From NCBI GenBank assembly GCA_020631105.1, contig JAHDHW010000006.1:21039-85038 (forward strand): 64,000 nucleotides of DNA. The letters run 5' to 3'. Position numbers and translations under genes: made by a program. How positions within the stretch are numbered: the stretch's first letter is position 1; the number at the start of each line of letters is the position of its first letter. This stretch comes from Saprospiraceae bacterium. GTDB lineage: Bacteria > Bacteroidota > Bacteroidia > Chitinophagales > Saprospiraceae. The notes below the pieces were generated by a model that made no database searches, was not told the origin of the DNA, and saw only the letters and a program-made list of their open reading frames with translations. Below, piece after piece: positions 1 through 9,970 of the stretch.

Positions 1-78
1 AGTGTTACAGAAGTGACGAAAAACAAGGATTATTATTCTAAAACCAAGTTTTTATCCAGGTTATAATATTACCAAAAT

Positions 79-117
79 AAGAGTGGTGGTACAACCCAAA
101 GTCATACCACCACTCTT
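79..117 (-). terminator. Hairpin terminator after the DoxX-like gene
   Basis: A perfect 13-bp stem (79-91 with 105-117) surrounds a 13-nt loop. It lies 24 bp beyond the stop of the minus-strand gene that ends at 141. The minus-strand bases after the stem are U-rich but not a clean U tract, so it is either an intrinsic terminator or a 3'-end stabilising hairpin. Confidence 0.6.
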
Positions 118-140
118 ATGAATATCAATTAAATAAGCAT

Positions 141-1655
141 TTACTTTATGTATTCTGCGGCAACTTCTTCGTAAGAAGGTAGTTTTGACTTATGCCACTT
201 CATCACAATCTTACCATCTTTCCAGAGTACTACTCCTGGATTAGAACGAACAATCGTTTTTAGCAAGATATCATCTGCTTCGTAGAATGGGTACGCAGCT
301 TGAGTGTCATGTCGTAAGTCATCAATCATAGCACTGCTTGCGCCACCAACGATAGCATAAGTATTATATCCCTGTGCTTCCGCTTTTGACATAAACTCAT
401 TGACCACTTTCCAGTCATTGGTATAATCTTCATCCCAGGTAAAGGTTGCTTCGGTTTCTTCTCTTGGCACAATCTTGTCCACTGATCGTACTAATTTGAT
501 CTCTCCTTCTACATCAATGGTATCAACAACAAATAGTGTATCCTGATAAACTACTTTTTTAGATGATTCGCTATCAAGGTATAACTTGTGCGCAACGACC
601 ATAAAGTGGTAATTTGGATCGCTTAGGATTTCTTCCGTCATATTATTTCCATCCAAATCACTAAAGTCAAAATCACTGATTTTAGTTGGTTCAATTTCTG
701 GTTCTGATTTCACCTGGTCATAATCCCAGGCTTCTTTAGGATAGGACTTGTATTGTTTTAAGAAATCGTCATAGCTCAGTTCAACTACTTCTCCACTTTC
801 TTTGTTCGTAAGTCTGTACCCCAGGATTTGAACATTAGCGGCCGACTCTTCTTCCGCTAATTTAACTGTACGTACATCTTTACCATTATTAAAAGGACGG
901 AAGTCTGTATGTGGTAGATCCCAAACATAATTACTCAGACAATAAACGAACACCGCAGCGGTCGTTACTCCTGCAACAATTTTACGGGTACTAGCGGTAA
1001 ACAGTTGATGCATATCCTTTGATCGAAAAACAAAGTATAAGGCTGGCACCAGAAGCACTAAATCTTTTAGGAAGGATACCTTAGGCTTTAGTTTTAGAAA
1101 ATCTCCAAAACATCCGCAATCCGTAACTTTCATATTGGTTTCCACATATTCTCCCCACTTACCAAACTCAAAGAAATTTACGCCCCCTGGTACATATCCT
1201 GTTAAAAAGGTAAAGCCAGTAAGGAATGTGAAGAAACCTACAATCCCCAAAAATAACCAGGCGGTTAGTTTCCGATTAGATCCAAGGATCAGCATTACCC
1301 CCAACACAATCTCCAATACAATCATAAATACTGAAAAGCCAGTTGAATAATTTGACAACCACGGAAACAAAGGTGCAATAAAGGACATCCATGTTTCTTC
1401 AAAGGTATATTTGAATTCAGCAAAGTATTGCTCCATCTTATAAGCAGTACCAAGTGGATCAATGGCTTTTACCCAGCCAGAGAACACAAACAGAGCACCG
1501 CAGAAGTTTTGAGCATAACTCATCAACCATGATTTCTGCTTTTTGAAATAGCCCACTAAAAAAGTTAGCAATAATGCATCTAAGCCAATGCAAGTTACCA
1601 AGCTCCCTATCGTCATTTTACTACTGATCAAAAGGAGATATAGTGCAGTTACCAT
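141..1655 (-). CDS. DoxX-like membrane protein with thioredoxin-like C-terminal domain (BT_3928 family)
   Basis: A 504-residue protein. The first half holds about six hydrophobic segments (residues about 5-30, 45-65, 100-160, 195-215 and 225-245), like the DoxX/MauE membrane fold. A conserved-looking Asp-Cys-Gly-Cys-Phe-Gly motif sits near residue 180 before the last membrane segments, and such a motif is typical of MauE-like quinone/thiol redox membrane proteins. The second half is soluble. Its last 120 residues (WKVVNEFM... VVLWKDGKIVMKWH) resemble a thioredoxin-fold tail but show no CxxC. In Bacteroidota this family is commonly found beside a DUF1599 gene and tpiA, and the DUF1599 gene is indeed directly upstream (41-bp gap), suggesting an operon. 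The ATG at 1655 was kept; an in-frame ATG 13 codons later is possible. The redox role is inferred and the substrate unknown. Confidence 0.8.
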   Translation of the reverse strand: MVTALYLLLISSKMTIGSLVTCIGLDALLLTFLVGYFKKQKSWLMSYAQNFCGALFVFSGWVKAIDPLGTAYKMEQYFAEFKYTFEETWMSFIAPLFPWLSNYSTGFSVFMIVLEIVLGVMLILGSNRKLTAWLFLGIVGFFTFLTGFTFLTGYVPGGVNFFEFGKWGEYVETNMKVTDCGCFGDFLKLKPKVSFLKDLVLLVPALYFVFRSKDMHQLFTASTRKIVAGVTTAAVFVYCLSNYVWDLPHTDFRPFNNGKDVRTVKLAEEESAANVQILGYRLTNKESGEVVELSYDDFLKQYKSYPKEAWDYDQVKSEPEIEPTKISDFDFSDLDGNNMTEEILSDPNYHFMVVAHKLYLDSESSKKVVYQDTLFVVDTIDVEGEIKLVRSVDKIVPREETEATFTWDEDYTNDWKVVNEFMSKAEAQGYNTYAIVGGASSAMIDDLRHDTQAAYPFYEADDILLKTIVRSNPGVVLWKDGKIVMKWHKSKLPSYEEVAAEYIK

Positions 1656-1696
1656 ATTATATTATTTAAGTTCTTTTGTTAATCAAAAATATAAAA

Positions 1697-2308
1697 TCAG
1701 GCCTCATCCAGCCTAATCAAAGCAAATAATGCATAATTTATAATGTCTTGATAATTAGCGTCTAAGCCCTCGGAGATTAATGTTTTACCTTCATTATCTT
1801 CGATTTGTTTCACTCGTAAGAGCTTCATCAGTATTAAATCCGTCAGAGAACTCACCCTCATCTCACGCCAAGCTTCCCCATAATCATGGTTTTTGGCAAT
1901 CATCAGCTCCCGAGTAGCTTCCATGTATTCTTTATAAAGCGAAGTCGCTCGTTCAAAATCCAATTCTAAAGGATCATTTTCCTTTAAATCCAATTGAATT
2001 AAGGCCATAATACTATAATTAACCAATCCAATATACTCCGGCTCTATACCTTCTTCTACTTTTTGTTCGCCTAATTCTTCCAGGCTACGAATCCGGCTAG
2101 CTTTGATATATAATTGATCGGTTAAACTCGAGGGGCGTAAGATTCTCCAGGCCGTTCCATAGTCTTTGGTTTTCTTTTCGAAAACCTCCTGACATTTTGC
2201 GACCTGGGTATCGTATTGCTTTAATGTTTTTTCCAAGCTATTTTTTGCGACAAATATAGAAAAATCGTTGCAAAGTGCTGGATATTTAATACATGGACAA
2301 AGATGCAA
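1697..2308 (-). CDS. DUF1599 (nucleotide-modification-associated) domain protein, internally duplicated
   Basis: Up to 203 residues. Two copies of one domain are visible: residues about 46-95 contain DYGTAWRILRPSSLTD, and residues about 142-195 contain DYGEAWREMRVSSLTD. Each is followed by a Lys/Arg-rich helix and a closing NYxxxALIxL helix. This matches the DUF1599 family. Its biochemical role is not established, and a nucleotide-related role is only suggested by the family name. The ATG at 2308 adds about 24 low-quality residues before the conserved start. A TTG at 2236 (giving Met-Glu-Lys-Thr-Leu-Lys, about 179 aa) fits the family length better, and a minus-strand TATATTTG box lies at 2251-2258, so the true start may be 2236. 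It is probably co-transcribed with the DoxX-like gene downstream. Confidence 0.8.
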   Translation of the reverse strand: MHLCPCIKYPALCNDFSIFVAKNSLEKTLKQYDTQVAKCQEVFEKKTKDYGTAWRILRPSSLTDQLYIKASRIRSLEELGEQKVEEGIEPEYIGLVNYSIMALIQLDLKENDPLELDFERATSLYKEYMEATRELMIAKNHDYGEAWREMRVSSLTDLILMKLLRVKQIEDNEGKTLISEGLDANYQDIINYALFALIRLDEA

Positions 2309-2346
2309 GTTGCTTTCCTAATCCGCTGTTAACAATAATTCAATGA

Positions 2347-2377
2347 TTTGTAAATCTTTGTTAATGGTTTACCTTTG
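2347..2377 (+). promoter_or_regulatory. Bacteroidota-type promoter for the DMT transporter gene
   Basis: TTTG at 2347-2350, a 19-bp spacer, then TACCTTTG at 2370-2377. This matches the primary-sigma consensus of Bacteroidota (TTTG-N19-TAnnTTTG) exactly. The expected start of transcription is near 2384, giving a leader of about 60 nt before the ATG at 2445. Confidence 0.7.
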
Positions 2378-2444
2378 CGAACATTGTTGATCTGCGAGCC
2401 CTAATTACTTTATAACATCTTCGCTCTCAATTGTAACTTAATAC

Positions 2445-3326
2445 ATGCTCTACTTAATCTTATCCATTCTTTCTTCTACCCTCCTTGGCTTCATCATGAC
2501 CTGGTTCGAACGCTTTAAGGTAGATACCTTTCAGGCTGTGGTCGTCAACTACTTCACCTGTGTTGCAACGGGTTGGGTAATGGTAGGCAGTTTTCCAGTA
2601 CAATCGGGGTTCCAGGAAACGGAATGGTTTCCGTACGCCGCGGGAATATCTTTATTCTTTATTTCTGGCTTTACCATTATTGGGTATACCTTTCAAAAGT
2701 TTGGAATCACCCTGACCACCATCATGTCAAAGATGTCGATGTTGATCTCGGTAGTTTTTGCAATTATCGCTTATCAAGAGTCCGTAAGCTTATTGAAAGT
2801 GCTGGGCATCTTGACTGCTATTGCTTCTATCATATTGACGAATCTTCCACATGATGAGAGTGTTGCAAGTAAGAAAAAGGTAAAGCGGATTTTTTGGATA
2901 TTCCCAATCCTGGTGTTAGTGTTTCAGGCATTAATTGAGATTGTCTTACAATACGTTGAACAAAACATTTTGGAGACCAGTGGAGACCCTGCTTTTGTTT
3001 CTTCTATATTTTTATTCGCGGGTACTATCGGTCTCCCAATTGTCCTTGGTGGAATCTTACTGGGTAAGCTACGCTTCGCCTGGCAGAATCTTATTGGTGG
3101 AATCTTATTAGGTATCCCTAATTATTTTTCAATATACTTTCTCATGAAAGCACTGGGTTCCGGCTGGGAAGGTTCCGTAGTATTCCCTATCAACAATGTT
3201 GCGATTATAGCCCTTTCTGCCATCATTGGTGGATTCCTGATCTTTAAAGAAAAATACTCCAAGTGGAATATTTTGGGCATTGCACTTTCTATCATCGCTA
3301 TTATTTTAATTGCATTGGGACGATGA
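2445..3326 (+). CDS. EamA/DMT-superfamily transporter
   Basis: A 293-residue, almost wholly hydrophobic protein with about ten predicted membrane helices arranged as two halves, the layout of EamA-type drug/metabolite transporters in the inner membrane. The first helix starts at the N-terminal Met (MLYLILSILSSTLLGFIM), and the last ends in IALSIIAIILIALGR. The substrate cannot be read from the sequence. The gene has a consensus promoter at 2347-2377. Its stop codon overlaps the start of the YigZ-family gene in an ATGA arrangement (3323-3326), so the two are probably translated as a coupled pair. Confidence 0.85.
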   Translation: MLYLILSILSSTLLGFIMTWFERFKVDTFQAVVVNYFTCVATGWVMVGSFPVQSGFQETEWFPYAAGISLFFISGFTIIGYTFQKFGITLTTIMSKMSMLISVVFAIIAYQESVSLLKVLGILTAIASIILTNLPHDESVASKKKVKRIFWIFPILVLVFQALIEIVLQYVEQNILETSGDPAFVSSIFLFAGTIGLPIVLGGILLGKLRFAWQNLIGGILLGIPNYFSIYFLMKALGSGWEGSVVFPINNVAIIALSAIIGGFLIFKEKYSKWNILGIALSIIAIILIALGR

Positions 3327-3976
3327 CAGATCAATACAAAACCATATCAGCACCCAGTGAGGGGCAATTTAAGGATCGGGGCAGCAAGTTTTTTGCCTAC
3401 GCCTTTCCTTGTTATCTGGAAGAAGATTGGCAAGAGGCTTTAGAGGCTGTAAAGAAAGAGCATTTTAAAGCAAGACACCATTGCTTTGCTTATCGTATCG
3501 GATTAGATAATAACAACTTCCGGACAAATGATGATGGTGAACCTTCCGGAACAGCAGGAAGACCTATTCTGGGACAGATTGATAGCTTTGGCCTCACGAA
3601 TGTATTCGTTGTGGTTGTTCGATACTTTGGAGGGACCAAACTAGGGACCAGTGGATTAATTAACGCGTATAAAATGGCCACTATTGAAGCCTTTGATGCG
3701 GCAACTATTATTGAAAAAACAGTAGAAGATATTTATCGAATCAAATTCGACTATGGATTGATGAGTGATGTGATGAACGGAGTCAAGAAGTTAGATTTAG
3801 AGATGATGAGTCAGGACTTTGGTAATGAAGCTTCCATAGAAATTTCGATTGCTCAAAGTCAAGTAGAGGATACGCTGCGCCAACTAAAATCACTCATTGC
3901 CAAAATCAGAATTGAAGAAATTGACAAAATCAAAAACATCCCCGGTTTAAAAATCTCCTATTTATATACCCGTTAA
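3323..3976 (+). CDS. YigZ/IMPACT (UPF0029) family protein
   Basis: 217 residues starting MTDQYKTISAPSEGQ. An in-frame start exists upstream at 3263, but it would lie inside the transporter gene and adds non-conserved residues. The ATG at 3323 overlaps the preceding stop (ATGA) and gives the usual family length of about 205-217. Family hallmarks: the KARHHCFAYRIG segment, the NDDGEPSGTAGRPIL loop near residues 60-75, and VVVRYFGGTKLGTSGLINAY. The C-terminal part is the ferredoxin-like half (DUF1949-like). Members are cytoplasmic and implicated in translation-related regulation (IMPACT in eukaryotes); the bacterial function is poorly defined. It converges with the giant PKD gene with only 6 bp between stop codons. 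Confidence 0.9.
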   Translation: MTDQYKTISAPSEGQFKDRGSKFFAYAFPCYLEEDWQEALEAVKKEHFKARHHCFAYRIGLDNNNFRTNDDGEPSGTAGRPILGQIDSFGLTNVFVVVVRYFGGTKLGTSGLINAYKMATIEAFDAATIIEKTVEDIYRIKFDYGLMSDVMNGVKKLDLEMMSQDFGNEASIEISIAQSQVEDTLRQLKSLIAKIRIEEIDKIKNIPGLKISYLYTR

Positions 3977-3982
3977 CTCGAC

Positions 3983-6900
3983 CTATCTAACCAAAGAGAA
4001 CTCTCCCTGTTTTACCAATACCGTATTATCTAAGGGACATGGAGCTTCAATCACATATACATAAACGCCGGTAGGCATGACCTGTCCTTTGAAAAAACCA
4101 TCCCATCCTTCGTTCATATTATCTGTCTCAAACACTAGTGCTCCCCAACGATTAAATATTCGGAAGCTCGTTATCTCTGGAATCGTACCGGTATAAACGT
4201 GAATCTTATCATTATTACCATCTCCATTTGGTGTAAATATATTTGGTACCCCCAGTAAATCAGGATTACAGGTTCGTAATTTATTTATAAATACTAATTG
4301 CTCTGTGGTACAACCATTTATCTCATCAGTAACAATTAAAGTATAAAATCCACTCGTATCAGCAGTCATTATCGGATTTGGACAGTCCGAACAAGTTAAT
4401 CCCTCAAAACCTATCCATTCGAAGGAATACTGGCCGTTACCTGCTAACACATTTACATCTATCTGTACATCTACACCTGGAAACTTATCATAACTAAACG
4501 GAACATCTATCGTTGGGCCCTGATTGACTATTACATTAAACTGAGCAGTATCTTCTATACAAGTGGTAAGCGATGCATCCAATGTATAAACTGTAGTTTC
4601 AGTAGGAAAAGCTAGAGGCGCTGGCGACATCGCATCAGAGAGCGACTCTTCCGGACTCCAGTCAAAGGTATCTGCTTCTCCATTAACTTCTAAGGTAATG
4701 GTATCTCCTGCACAAATGATATAATCCATGCCTGTGACTTCGGTTTCGAATTGCACTTCCACTCTGACAGAATCTACTAACTGACAAAGATCATCCGTAA
4801 GCGTTAAATAATACATTGTGGTCTCGGAGGGACTTGCCACAGGATTTGGAATTGTATCGACACTTAAACTAGAGGATGGCGTCCATTGTAAATCTCCTTC
4901 CACCGAAGCTGTCGCACTTAGACTAAATAATTCTCCCAGACATATACGCTCATCGTCTCCTGCATCTAAAGCATCTAAATCAATCACGGTCAACTCTACG
5001 GTATCAATTAGCAAACAGCCAAAATCTGGCGTTATCAATTCAATTGGATAAATTTGTGTCTCCGTTGGACTAGCTAAAGGATCAAGGCAATCATCACAAC
5101 TCAATCCATTATTATTCAGCCAGCTCACTTCTCCGTCAAGTAATATTTGCAAGGCTATGGTGTCACCATTACAAATAGAATGATCACCATCTGTAAGCGC
5201 TTGATTCTGATCTACCACATCAACAAATACCGAATCTACCACATCACAGCCAAAACTATTCGTCACGGTAACCGTATATAAAGTCCCATTTATCGGAGTA
5301 GCTATCGGGTCATCGCAATCATAACAACTTAGATTATCTGCTGATTGATCCCAAATATAAGTATCTGCTAAACCATCCGAGCTTAGGGTGATTTGCAAAG
5401 GAACTTCGAAACAAATCGTAGTATCTGGTGTCAAATCAATAACAGGAATAGCATTAGGACCGACGTTAACAGTCACGGAGGAGGTGTCCATACAATTTGC
5501 AAGTGTTGTAGTAACCAAATAATACTCCGTTGTAACTGGCGGACTCGCCAAAGGCTCCAAACAATCCGTACAGCTTAAGGTAGGATCAGGCAACCAAAAA
5601 TAATCAAGTCCGGTAGTGTCAGATTGAAACTCTACATTTAACTGGATAACATCTCCAATGCATATTTCATCCTTTCCAACAGATACAAAAGGATTGGCGG
5701 GCTCACTTACCGTCACATCAATCGATGCAGTATCCGTACAACCAAATTCTGTTTCCACAACAAGTTGTACCTCAAATGTTCCTCCACTCGTATAGACGTA
5801 ATATGGATTAGGATCATTGATAATACCCAGTCCCCCAAAGGACCAAAAGTAGTTTTCAATATTCCCGCTAACTACTGTGGATTGATCATTTAATTGAATC
5901 CCGTAGGGAACACATCCTCCTGTTCCGGAAAAGGTAAAATCTGCCTGAGGTACTGGCCCGGCGCCAATGTAATCTTCCTTAAACAAGGTGTCTGAACAAT
6001 AGCCATTATCAATAAACAGCCACACATCAAAATTACCTAGCGTTGGGAAGGTAACGGTCGGTTCAAAAGCCGTGCTTGATCCGGGGCTACCATTTTCAAA
6101 GAACCATTCCAGGTTTTGTATTTGAGCTGATGAGTTTGTTAGGTTTAGAAAGGTTGCCTGATCAATCCCCTCACAAAGCGTAGAGTCCGTCGCAGCAAAG
6201 TCTATTTCAAGGAGTGCTACATAAATGGAATCAGGAGATTCCAATCCTCTCGGGCAGTTGTTTTCATCTACCAAAATTAACTTAGGCACATAGACACCAG
6301 CTTGTGGGTAAGAATAACTGATCGTATCCGTCATCACATTAAAAGTGGTATCTAAATTACCATTTCCGAAATCCCATATATAAGTATAAGGCAATTCGGA
6401 AGAACCAAAGAAGTTAATATCGTATCCAACACAGGTTGTATCAATATCGAAACTAAATTCCCCAACTGGACCTTCTAATACAACTAAGTCATCAACAAAA
6501 AGTGTATCTCGGCAATTATCATTAATGATCGCAATTAATTGTACATCATAAATCCCAGGTACAGTATAAACATGAGCCGGATTCTCTAAATTGGACACTC
6601 CACTACTGTCTCCAAAATCCCATTCATAAAAAATACCATTTAGGGATTCATTCTGAAAAGTAGCAATCAAAGGAGGGCATTCTGCAAAGGTAGAATCAAT
6701 AGAGAAAGCAGCCATTGGACTTACAATCTCAATCATTTGACAGTAATTAAGTTGACAGCCACCTTCATCAACGATATCCAGGCAAACTTCATAACTACCA
6801 AAAGTTGAAAACATATGTTGAGGATGCTCTAGTGTAGAAGTATCACCATCCCCAAAAGTCCAGAAATATTGTAAGCTATCTCCTACCGACATATTTGTAA

Positions 6901-9574
6901 ACTGAACGGTGTCCAATGGACAACTAATTGTATCCGCACTAAACATTATTGTAGGGCTGGAAACAATCACATCATGTATATCAGTATCTGTACAGCCCCA
7001 TTCATTTGTAACGGATAGTAAAACTGGATATACTCCAACTGTATCAAAGAAGAACTCTGTTTCTTCTGTATCAACGAAGAAATTACCATCAGGTCCGGTA
7101 ATATCCCAGGAATAACTTTCTATTGGACTTATAAAACTCGTAGAATTATTTTGAAATTCTACAAACAAAGGATTACATCCTCCTGGAGGAATAGGGTTTA
7201 TGGCAGCAGTCACTCCATCCGCCCTAATCGTATCCATAAACATTATGGAATCCTGGCACCCATTTACATCGGTAACTACGAGTTCTATATTTGAATAGTA
7301 TCCGGGCGTATTATAAGTTAAAGTGGGTGCTTGGCCATTTGCATTAGAGATACTGGCACCGGGTGCAGTCCATTCCCAGGCTACATCGAATAAAGAGTTA
7401 TTCGTAACATTAACATTCAATGGTACACATCCATCTAAAGGACTTAAGGTAAACGAAGCCAAGGGATCAGCAATACAAACCGTTCGAGTAACGGTGTCTA
7501 TACACATGGTAGAAAAATTGAAAGCAATCAGTGTAGCTATATAACATCCTGTGTCCGGATAAGTAATGATTGGGTTTATCAGTGAACTGGTATCATCAAG
7601 TGATCCGGTGTTTTTGCCGAAATCCCAGAATATCGAATCCGCTCCGATAGAAGCATCCATAAAACTTATTTCGTATGGATCTGCACAATCTCTTTCTATT
7701 GTGAAATTCGCCAGAGGTTCTTGGACAATGATATAATCAGGAATTGACAGAAAACTTTCACAACCATTATGCGCAACAATTAAGCTTACCCCAAAAGTAT
7801 CAGGCATGGTATAAGGATGCACAGGGTTTTGTTCCAATGAAACTACCCCATCACCAAAATCCCAAAACCAGGCATTCGAAAATGGGCTACTCAAATCCGT
7901 AAACTGAACAGGTTCGTCAACACAAGCTACTACAGGAATAGCTTCAAAATCCACTACTGGTGGAATACCAACACTCACCGCATTACTATTCACAATAGTA
8001 TCCGAACAGCCCAGACTATTCGTGACGATCAAGGTTATATCATACCACCCGGTATCGGCGATAGTAAACGAGGGACTTGGATCAGTGGAGGTTAAAACCG
8101 GCGAATTAGGAAAAGAAAAAGCCGTGTCTATTGACCATTGCCAGCTAGTTATTGGACTTACTGTGGTTGAGTTATCAGATAAGGTAAAATTGACGGGACT
8201 ACATCCGAATACAAAACCAAGATTCATTGATGCCTCCGTTTCGATCAATCGAACTGTATCTACATAAGTTTGCATACAGCCATTCAAATCTGTAACCTCT
8301 AATACCACTGGAAAAATTCCAAATTCTGTAAATACATGATTCGGATTTTGTAAGTTGCTCGTTCCGCCATCTCCAAAATCCCAGGAAAAGCTGGTTCCAA
8401 AATTTGTAATCCCACTAAAATTAACTTCATGAGGCAAGGTACATCCATCAGGTGCATCCATCAAAAAGTTAGCAGAAGGATTTGGTAAAACCTGAATACA
8501 AGTCGCAGCTGTAAAGTTATCTGTACAACCGTCAAAATCTCCGTTCAAACTAACCGTATAACAACCAGGCGTATTAAAAGTATAGCTTGGGTTGGTCACC
8601 GTGGATGTTCCGCCATCTCCAAAATCCCATTGAAAGTTAGTGACTCCGGGAATGGAAGTATTGTTAAAAGTAATGCTCTCTCCCTGGCAAATAACATCTG
8701 TACCATAGGTAAAACTAGCGGCATCTCCAACATTAATAATATCGTCTAAGACCAGAGTATCTGAACAAGCAGTCTGAGGGTTTTGAGCAATTACTGAAAT
8801 AGTATAATTCCCTTCCATGGAATAAACTGTACCCGGTGGATTAGCACCAATATAAGGTGGTAGGTTATTCCCAAAGTTCCAGATGTATACCAAATCCGGA
8901 TCCGGGTCATTATTTATCGGAGTAACAATAAAAGGGGCCACACAATTAAAAGTATCTGCTATGGTAATATCAATTTGTGGCGGATCAAAGGTCGTGATAT
9001 AATTAGTCTCCGTAATAGAATTGGTACATCCATTATCATCTGATACGGTAAGGCTAATTGTATATTGATCAGCAGCAGCGTAGCTACTGGTTAATACAGG
9101 TGTGCTTCCATCATCTACAACCACTCCGGCAGTACCTCCAAGTCCCCAAATATATTGAGTGATATTTCCATCAGCTGAGGTAGACGCATTGGTAAAGGTG
9201 ATTTCTGCCGGTACGCATCCAAACTGTGTATCCACAGTAAATGCTGGTTCTGGTAAGTTAAAAACCTGAATATAATTATTCTTACACTCTGTATCTGTAT
9301 TACCTTCACTATCGGTCACTGTCAAACAAATGGTATAGGTACCAGGGGTTCCAAAGATTCTACCAGGATTTTGGTTTGAGGAATTCACTCCTCCAAGATT
9401 CCAACTCCAACTAGTAATAGATCCCACCGTCGAACTGGATTGATCTGTGAAAGATACTTGCAAAGAGCCACAGCCTTCAGTTATATTGGCTGTAAAATCA
9501 GCGGTGACCTGAGCAGATGCTACCACTGCGCAGAAAAGTGTAAAGAGTGTTGCAAATAGTTTTTGTTTCCGCAT
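3983..9574 (-). CDS. Giant PKD-repeat surface protein 1 with T9SS type B sorting domain
   Basis: 1863 residues. A signal peptide covers residues 1-21 (ends VVASA|QVTA). About 15 PKD-like domains follow up to about residue 1290, many with the diagnostic WDFGDG core and a closing GxYxVxLxVTDxxGC strand. Residues about 1292-1768 carry six shorter Ig-like repeats, several with a paired-Cys loop (LSCTDCLEPLASP, LSCYDCDDPIATP, LSCDDCLDPLASP). The last about 92 residues ([14 protein letters not shown] ... FRIFNRWG ... GWDGFFKGQ ... GVYVYVIE) are the gliding-motility-associated C-terminal domain recognised by the T9SS (type B sorting). The predicted role is a long extracellular adhesin or filament. 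It is the last of three paralogues transcribed away from a PorP/SprF gene. No cleavage protease or enzymatic domain is visible. Confidence 0.9.
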   Translation of the reverse strand: MRKQKLFATLFTLFCAVVASAQVTADFTANITEGCGSLQVSFTDQSSSTVGSITSWSWNLGGVNSSNQNPGRIFGTPGTYTICLTVTDSEGNTDTECKNNYIQVFNLPEPAFTVDTQFGCVPAEITFTNASTSADGNITQYIWGLGGTAGVVVDDGSTPVLTSSYAAADQYTISLTVSDDNGCTNSITETNYITTFDPPQIDITIADTFNCVAPFIVTPINNDPDPDLVYIWNFGNNLPPYIGANPPGTVYSMEGNYTISVIAQNPQTACSDTLVLDDIINVGDAASFTYGTDVICQGESITFNNTSIPGVTNFQWDFGDGGTSTVTNPSYTFNTPGCYTVSLNGDFDGCTDNFTAATCIQVLPNPSANFLMDAPDGCTLPHEVNFSGITNFGTSFSWDFGDGGTSNLQNPNHVFTEFGIFPVVLEVTDLNGCMQTYVDTVRLIETEASMNLGFVFGCSPVNFTLSDNSTTVSPITSWQWSIDTAFSFPNSPVLTSTDPSPSFTIADTGWYDITLIVTNSLGCSDTIVNSNAVSVGIPPVVDFEAIPVVACVDEPVQFTDLSSPFSNAWFWDFGDGVVSLEQNPVHPYTMPDTFGVSLIVAHNGCESFLSIPDYIIVQEPLANFTIERDCADPYEISFMDASIGADSIFWDFGKNTGSLDDTSSLINPIITYPDTGCYIATLIAFNFSTMCIDTVTRTVCIADPLASFTLSPLDGCVPLNVNVTNNSLFDVAWEWTAPGASISNANGQAPTLTYNTPGYYSNIELVVTDVNGCQDSIMFMDTIRADGVTAAINPIPPGGCNPLFVEFQNNSTSFISPIESYSWDITGPDGNFFVDTEETEFFFDTVGVYPVLLSVTNEWGCTDTDIHDVIVSSPTIMFSADTISCPLDTVQFTNMSVGDSLQYFWTFGDGDTSTLEHPQHMFSTFGSYEVCLDIVDEGGCQLNYCQMIEIVSPMAAFSIDSTFAECPPLIATFQNESLNGIFYEWDFGDSSGVSNLENPAHVYTVPGIYDVQLIAIINDNCRDTLFVDDLVVLEGPVGEFSFDIDTTCVGYDINFFGSSELPYTYIWDFGNGNLDTTFNVMTDTISYSYPQAGVYVPKLILVDENNCPRGLESPDSIYVALLEIDFAATDSTLCEGIDQATFLNLTNSSAQIQNLEWFFENGSPGSSTAFEPTVTFPTLGNFDVWLFIDNGYCSDTLFKEDYIGAGPVPQADFTFSGTGGCVPYGIQLNDQSTVVSGNIENYFWSFGGLGIINDPNPYYVYTSGGTFEVQLVVETEFGCTDTASIDVTVSEPANPFVSVGKDEICIGDVIQLNVEFQSDTTGLDYFWLPDPTLSCTDCLEPLASPPVTTEYYLVTTTLANCMDTSSVTVNVGPNAIPVIDLTPDTTICFEVPLQITLSSDGLADTYIWDQSADNLSCYDCDDPIATPINGTLYTVTVTNSFGCDVVDSVFVDVVDQNQALTDGDHSICNGDTIALQILLDGEVSWLNNNGLSCDDCLDPLASPTETQIYPIELITPDFGCLLIDTVELTVIDLDALDAGDDERICLGELFSLSATASVEGDLQWTPSSSLSVDTIPNPVASPSETTMYYLTLTDDLCQLVDSVRVEVQFETEVTGMDYIICAGDTITLEVNGEADTFDWSPEESLSDAMSPAPLAFPTETTVYTLDASLTTCIEDTAQFNVIVNQGPTIDVPFSYDKFPGVDVQIDVNVLAGNGQYSFEWIGFEGLTCSDCPNPIMTADTSGFYTLIVTDEINGCTTEQLVFINKLRTCNPDLLGVPNIFTPNGDGNNDKIHVYTGTIPEITSFRIFNRWGALVFETDNMNEGWDGFFKGQVMPTGVYVYVIEAPCPLDNTVLVKQGEFSLVR

Positions 9575-9970
9575 GCCTCTGTTTAAGGGATTGGGGTATA
9601 AATTTAAACCTAAGATTCAGCTACTTATCTTAATCTCAACTTTCTATTTCAGAATCAATCAGGTTGACAACATTATGTTCAGGGAAAACTTTGACAGTTA
9701 CTTAAACGCATCAATAATTGTATTGATTTTGTTCAGTCATAAAAAATTACATAAATATTAAATGTAAGATTAGCTGGAAGCGACTAGTCGGTTTTGCTTT
9801 GCTAAGGTATGTTGTTTCTTTGAAATACGGCAGGAAAAAAGCTACCATCTCATCAAACTATAAACAAAAGTAACGTAAAATTTCAAATATAAAAAGTTAA
9901 TATCACAAAAAAGTGAGCCCTCAGAACAAGTCTGAAGGCCCAACAACTAAAGAAGCATACTAAAAGTTCT
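9575..9970. other. Intergenic spacer between PKD genes 1 and 2
   Basis: A 396-bp AT-rich spacer with no credible gene. A 62-codon plus-strand ORF at 9573-9761 has no family features. It holds the intrinsic terminator of PKD gene 2 at 9907-9938. Minus-strand boxes TACTTTTG (9865-9872) and TATATTTG (9884-9891) resemble the Bacteroidota -7 element and could drive PKD gene 1 with a leader of about 280 nt. Neither has a matching -33 element. Confidence 0.5.
9907..9938 (-). terminator. Intrinsic terminator of PKD gene 2
   Basis: On the minus strand a GCCTTCAGA / TCTGAGGGC stem with a 5-nt loop (one mismatch) is followed by CTCAC and a run of six T. It lies about 30 bp after the stop of the gene that ends at 9971. 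Confidence 0.75.

Noticed and set aside
9573..9761. 62-codon plus-strand ORF in the gap after PKD gene 1
   Set aside because: No recognisable domain, low-complexity content, and it begins inside the PKD gene start; treated as chance.
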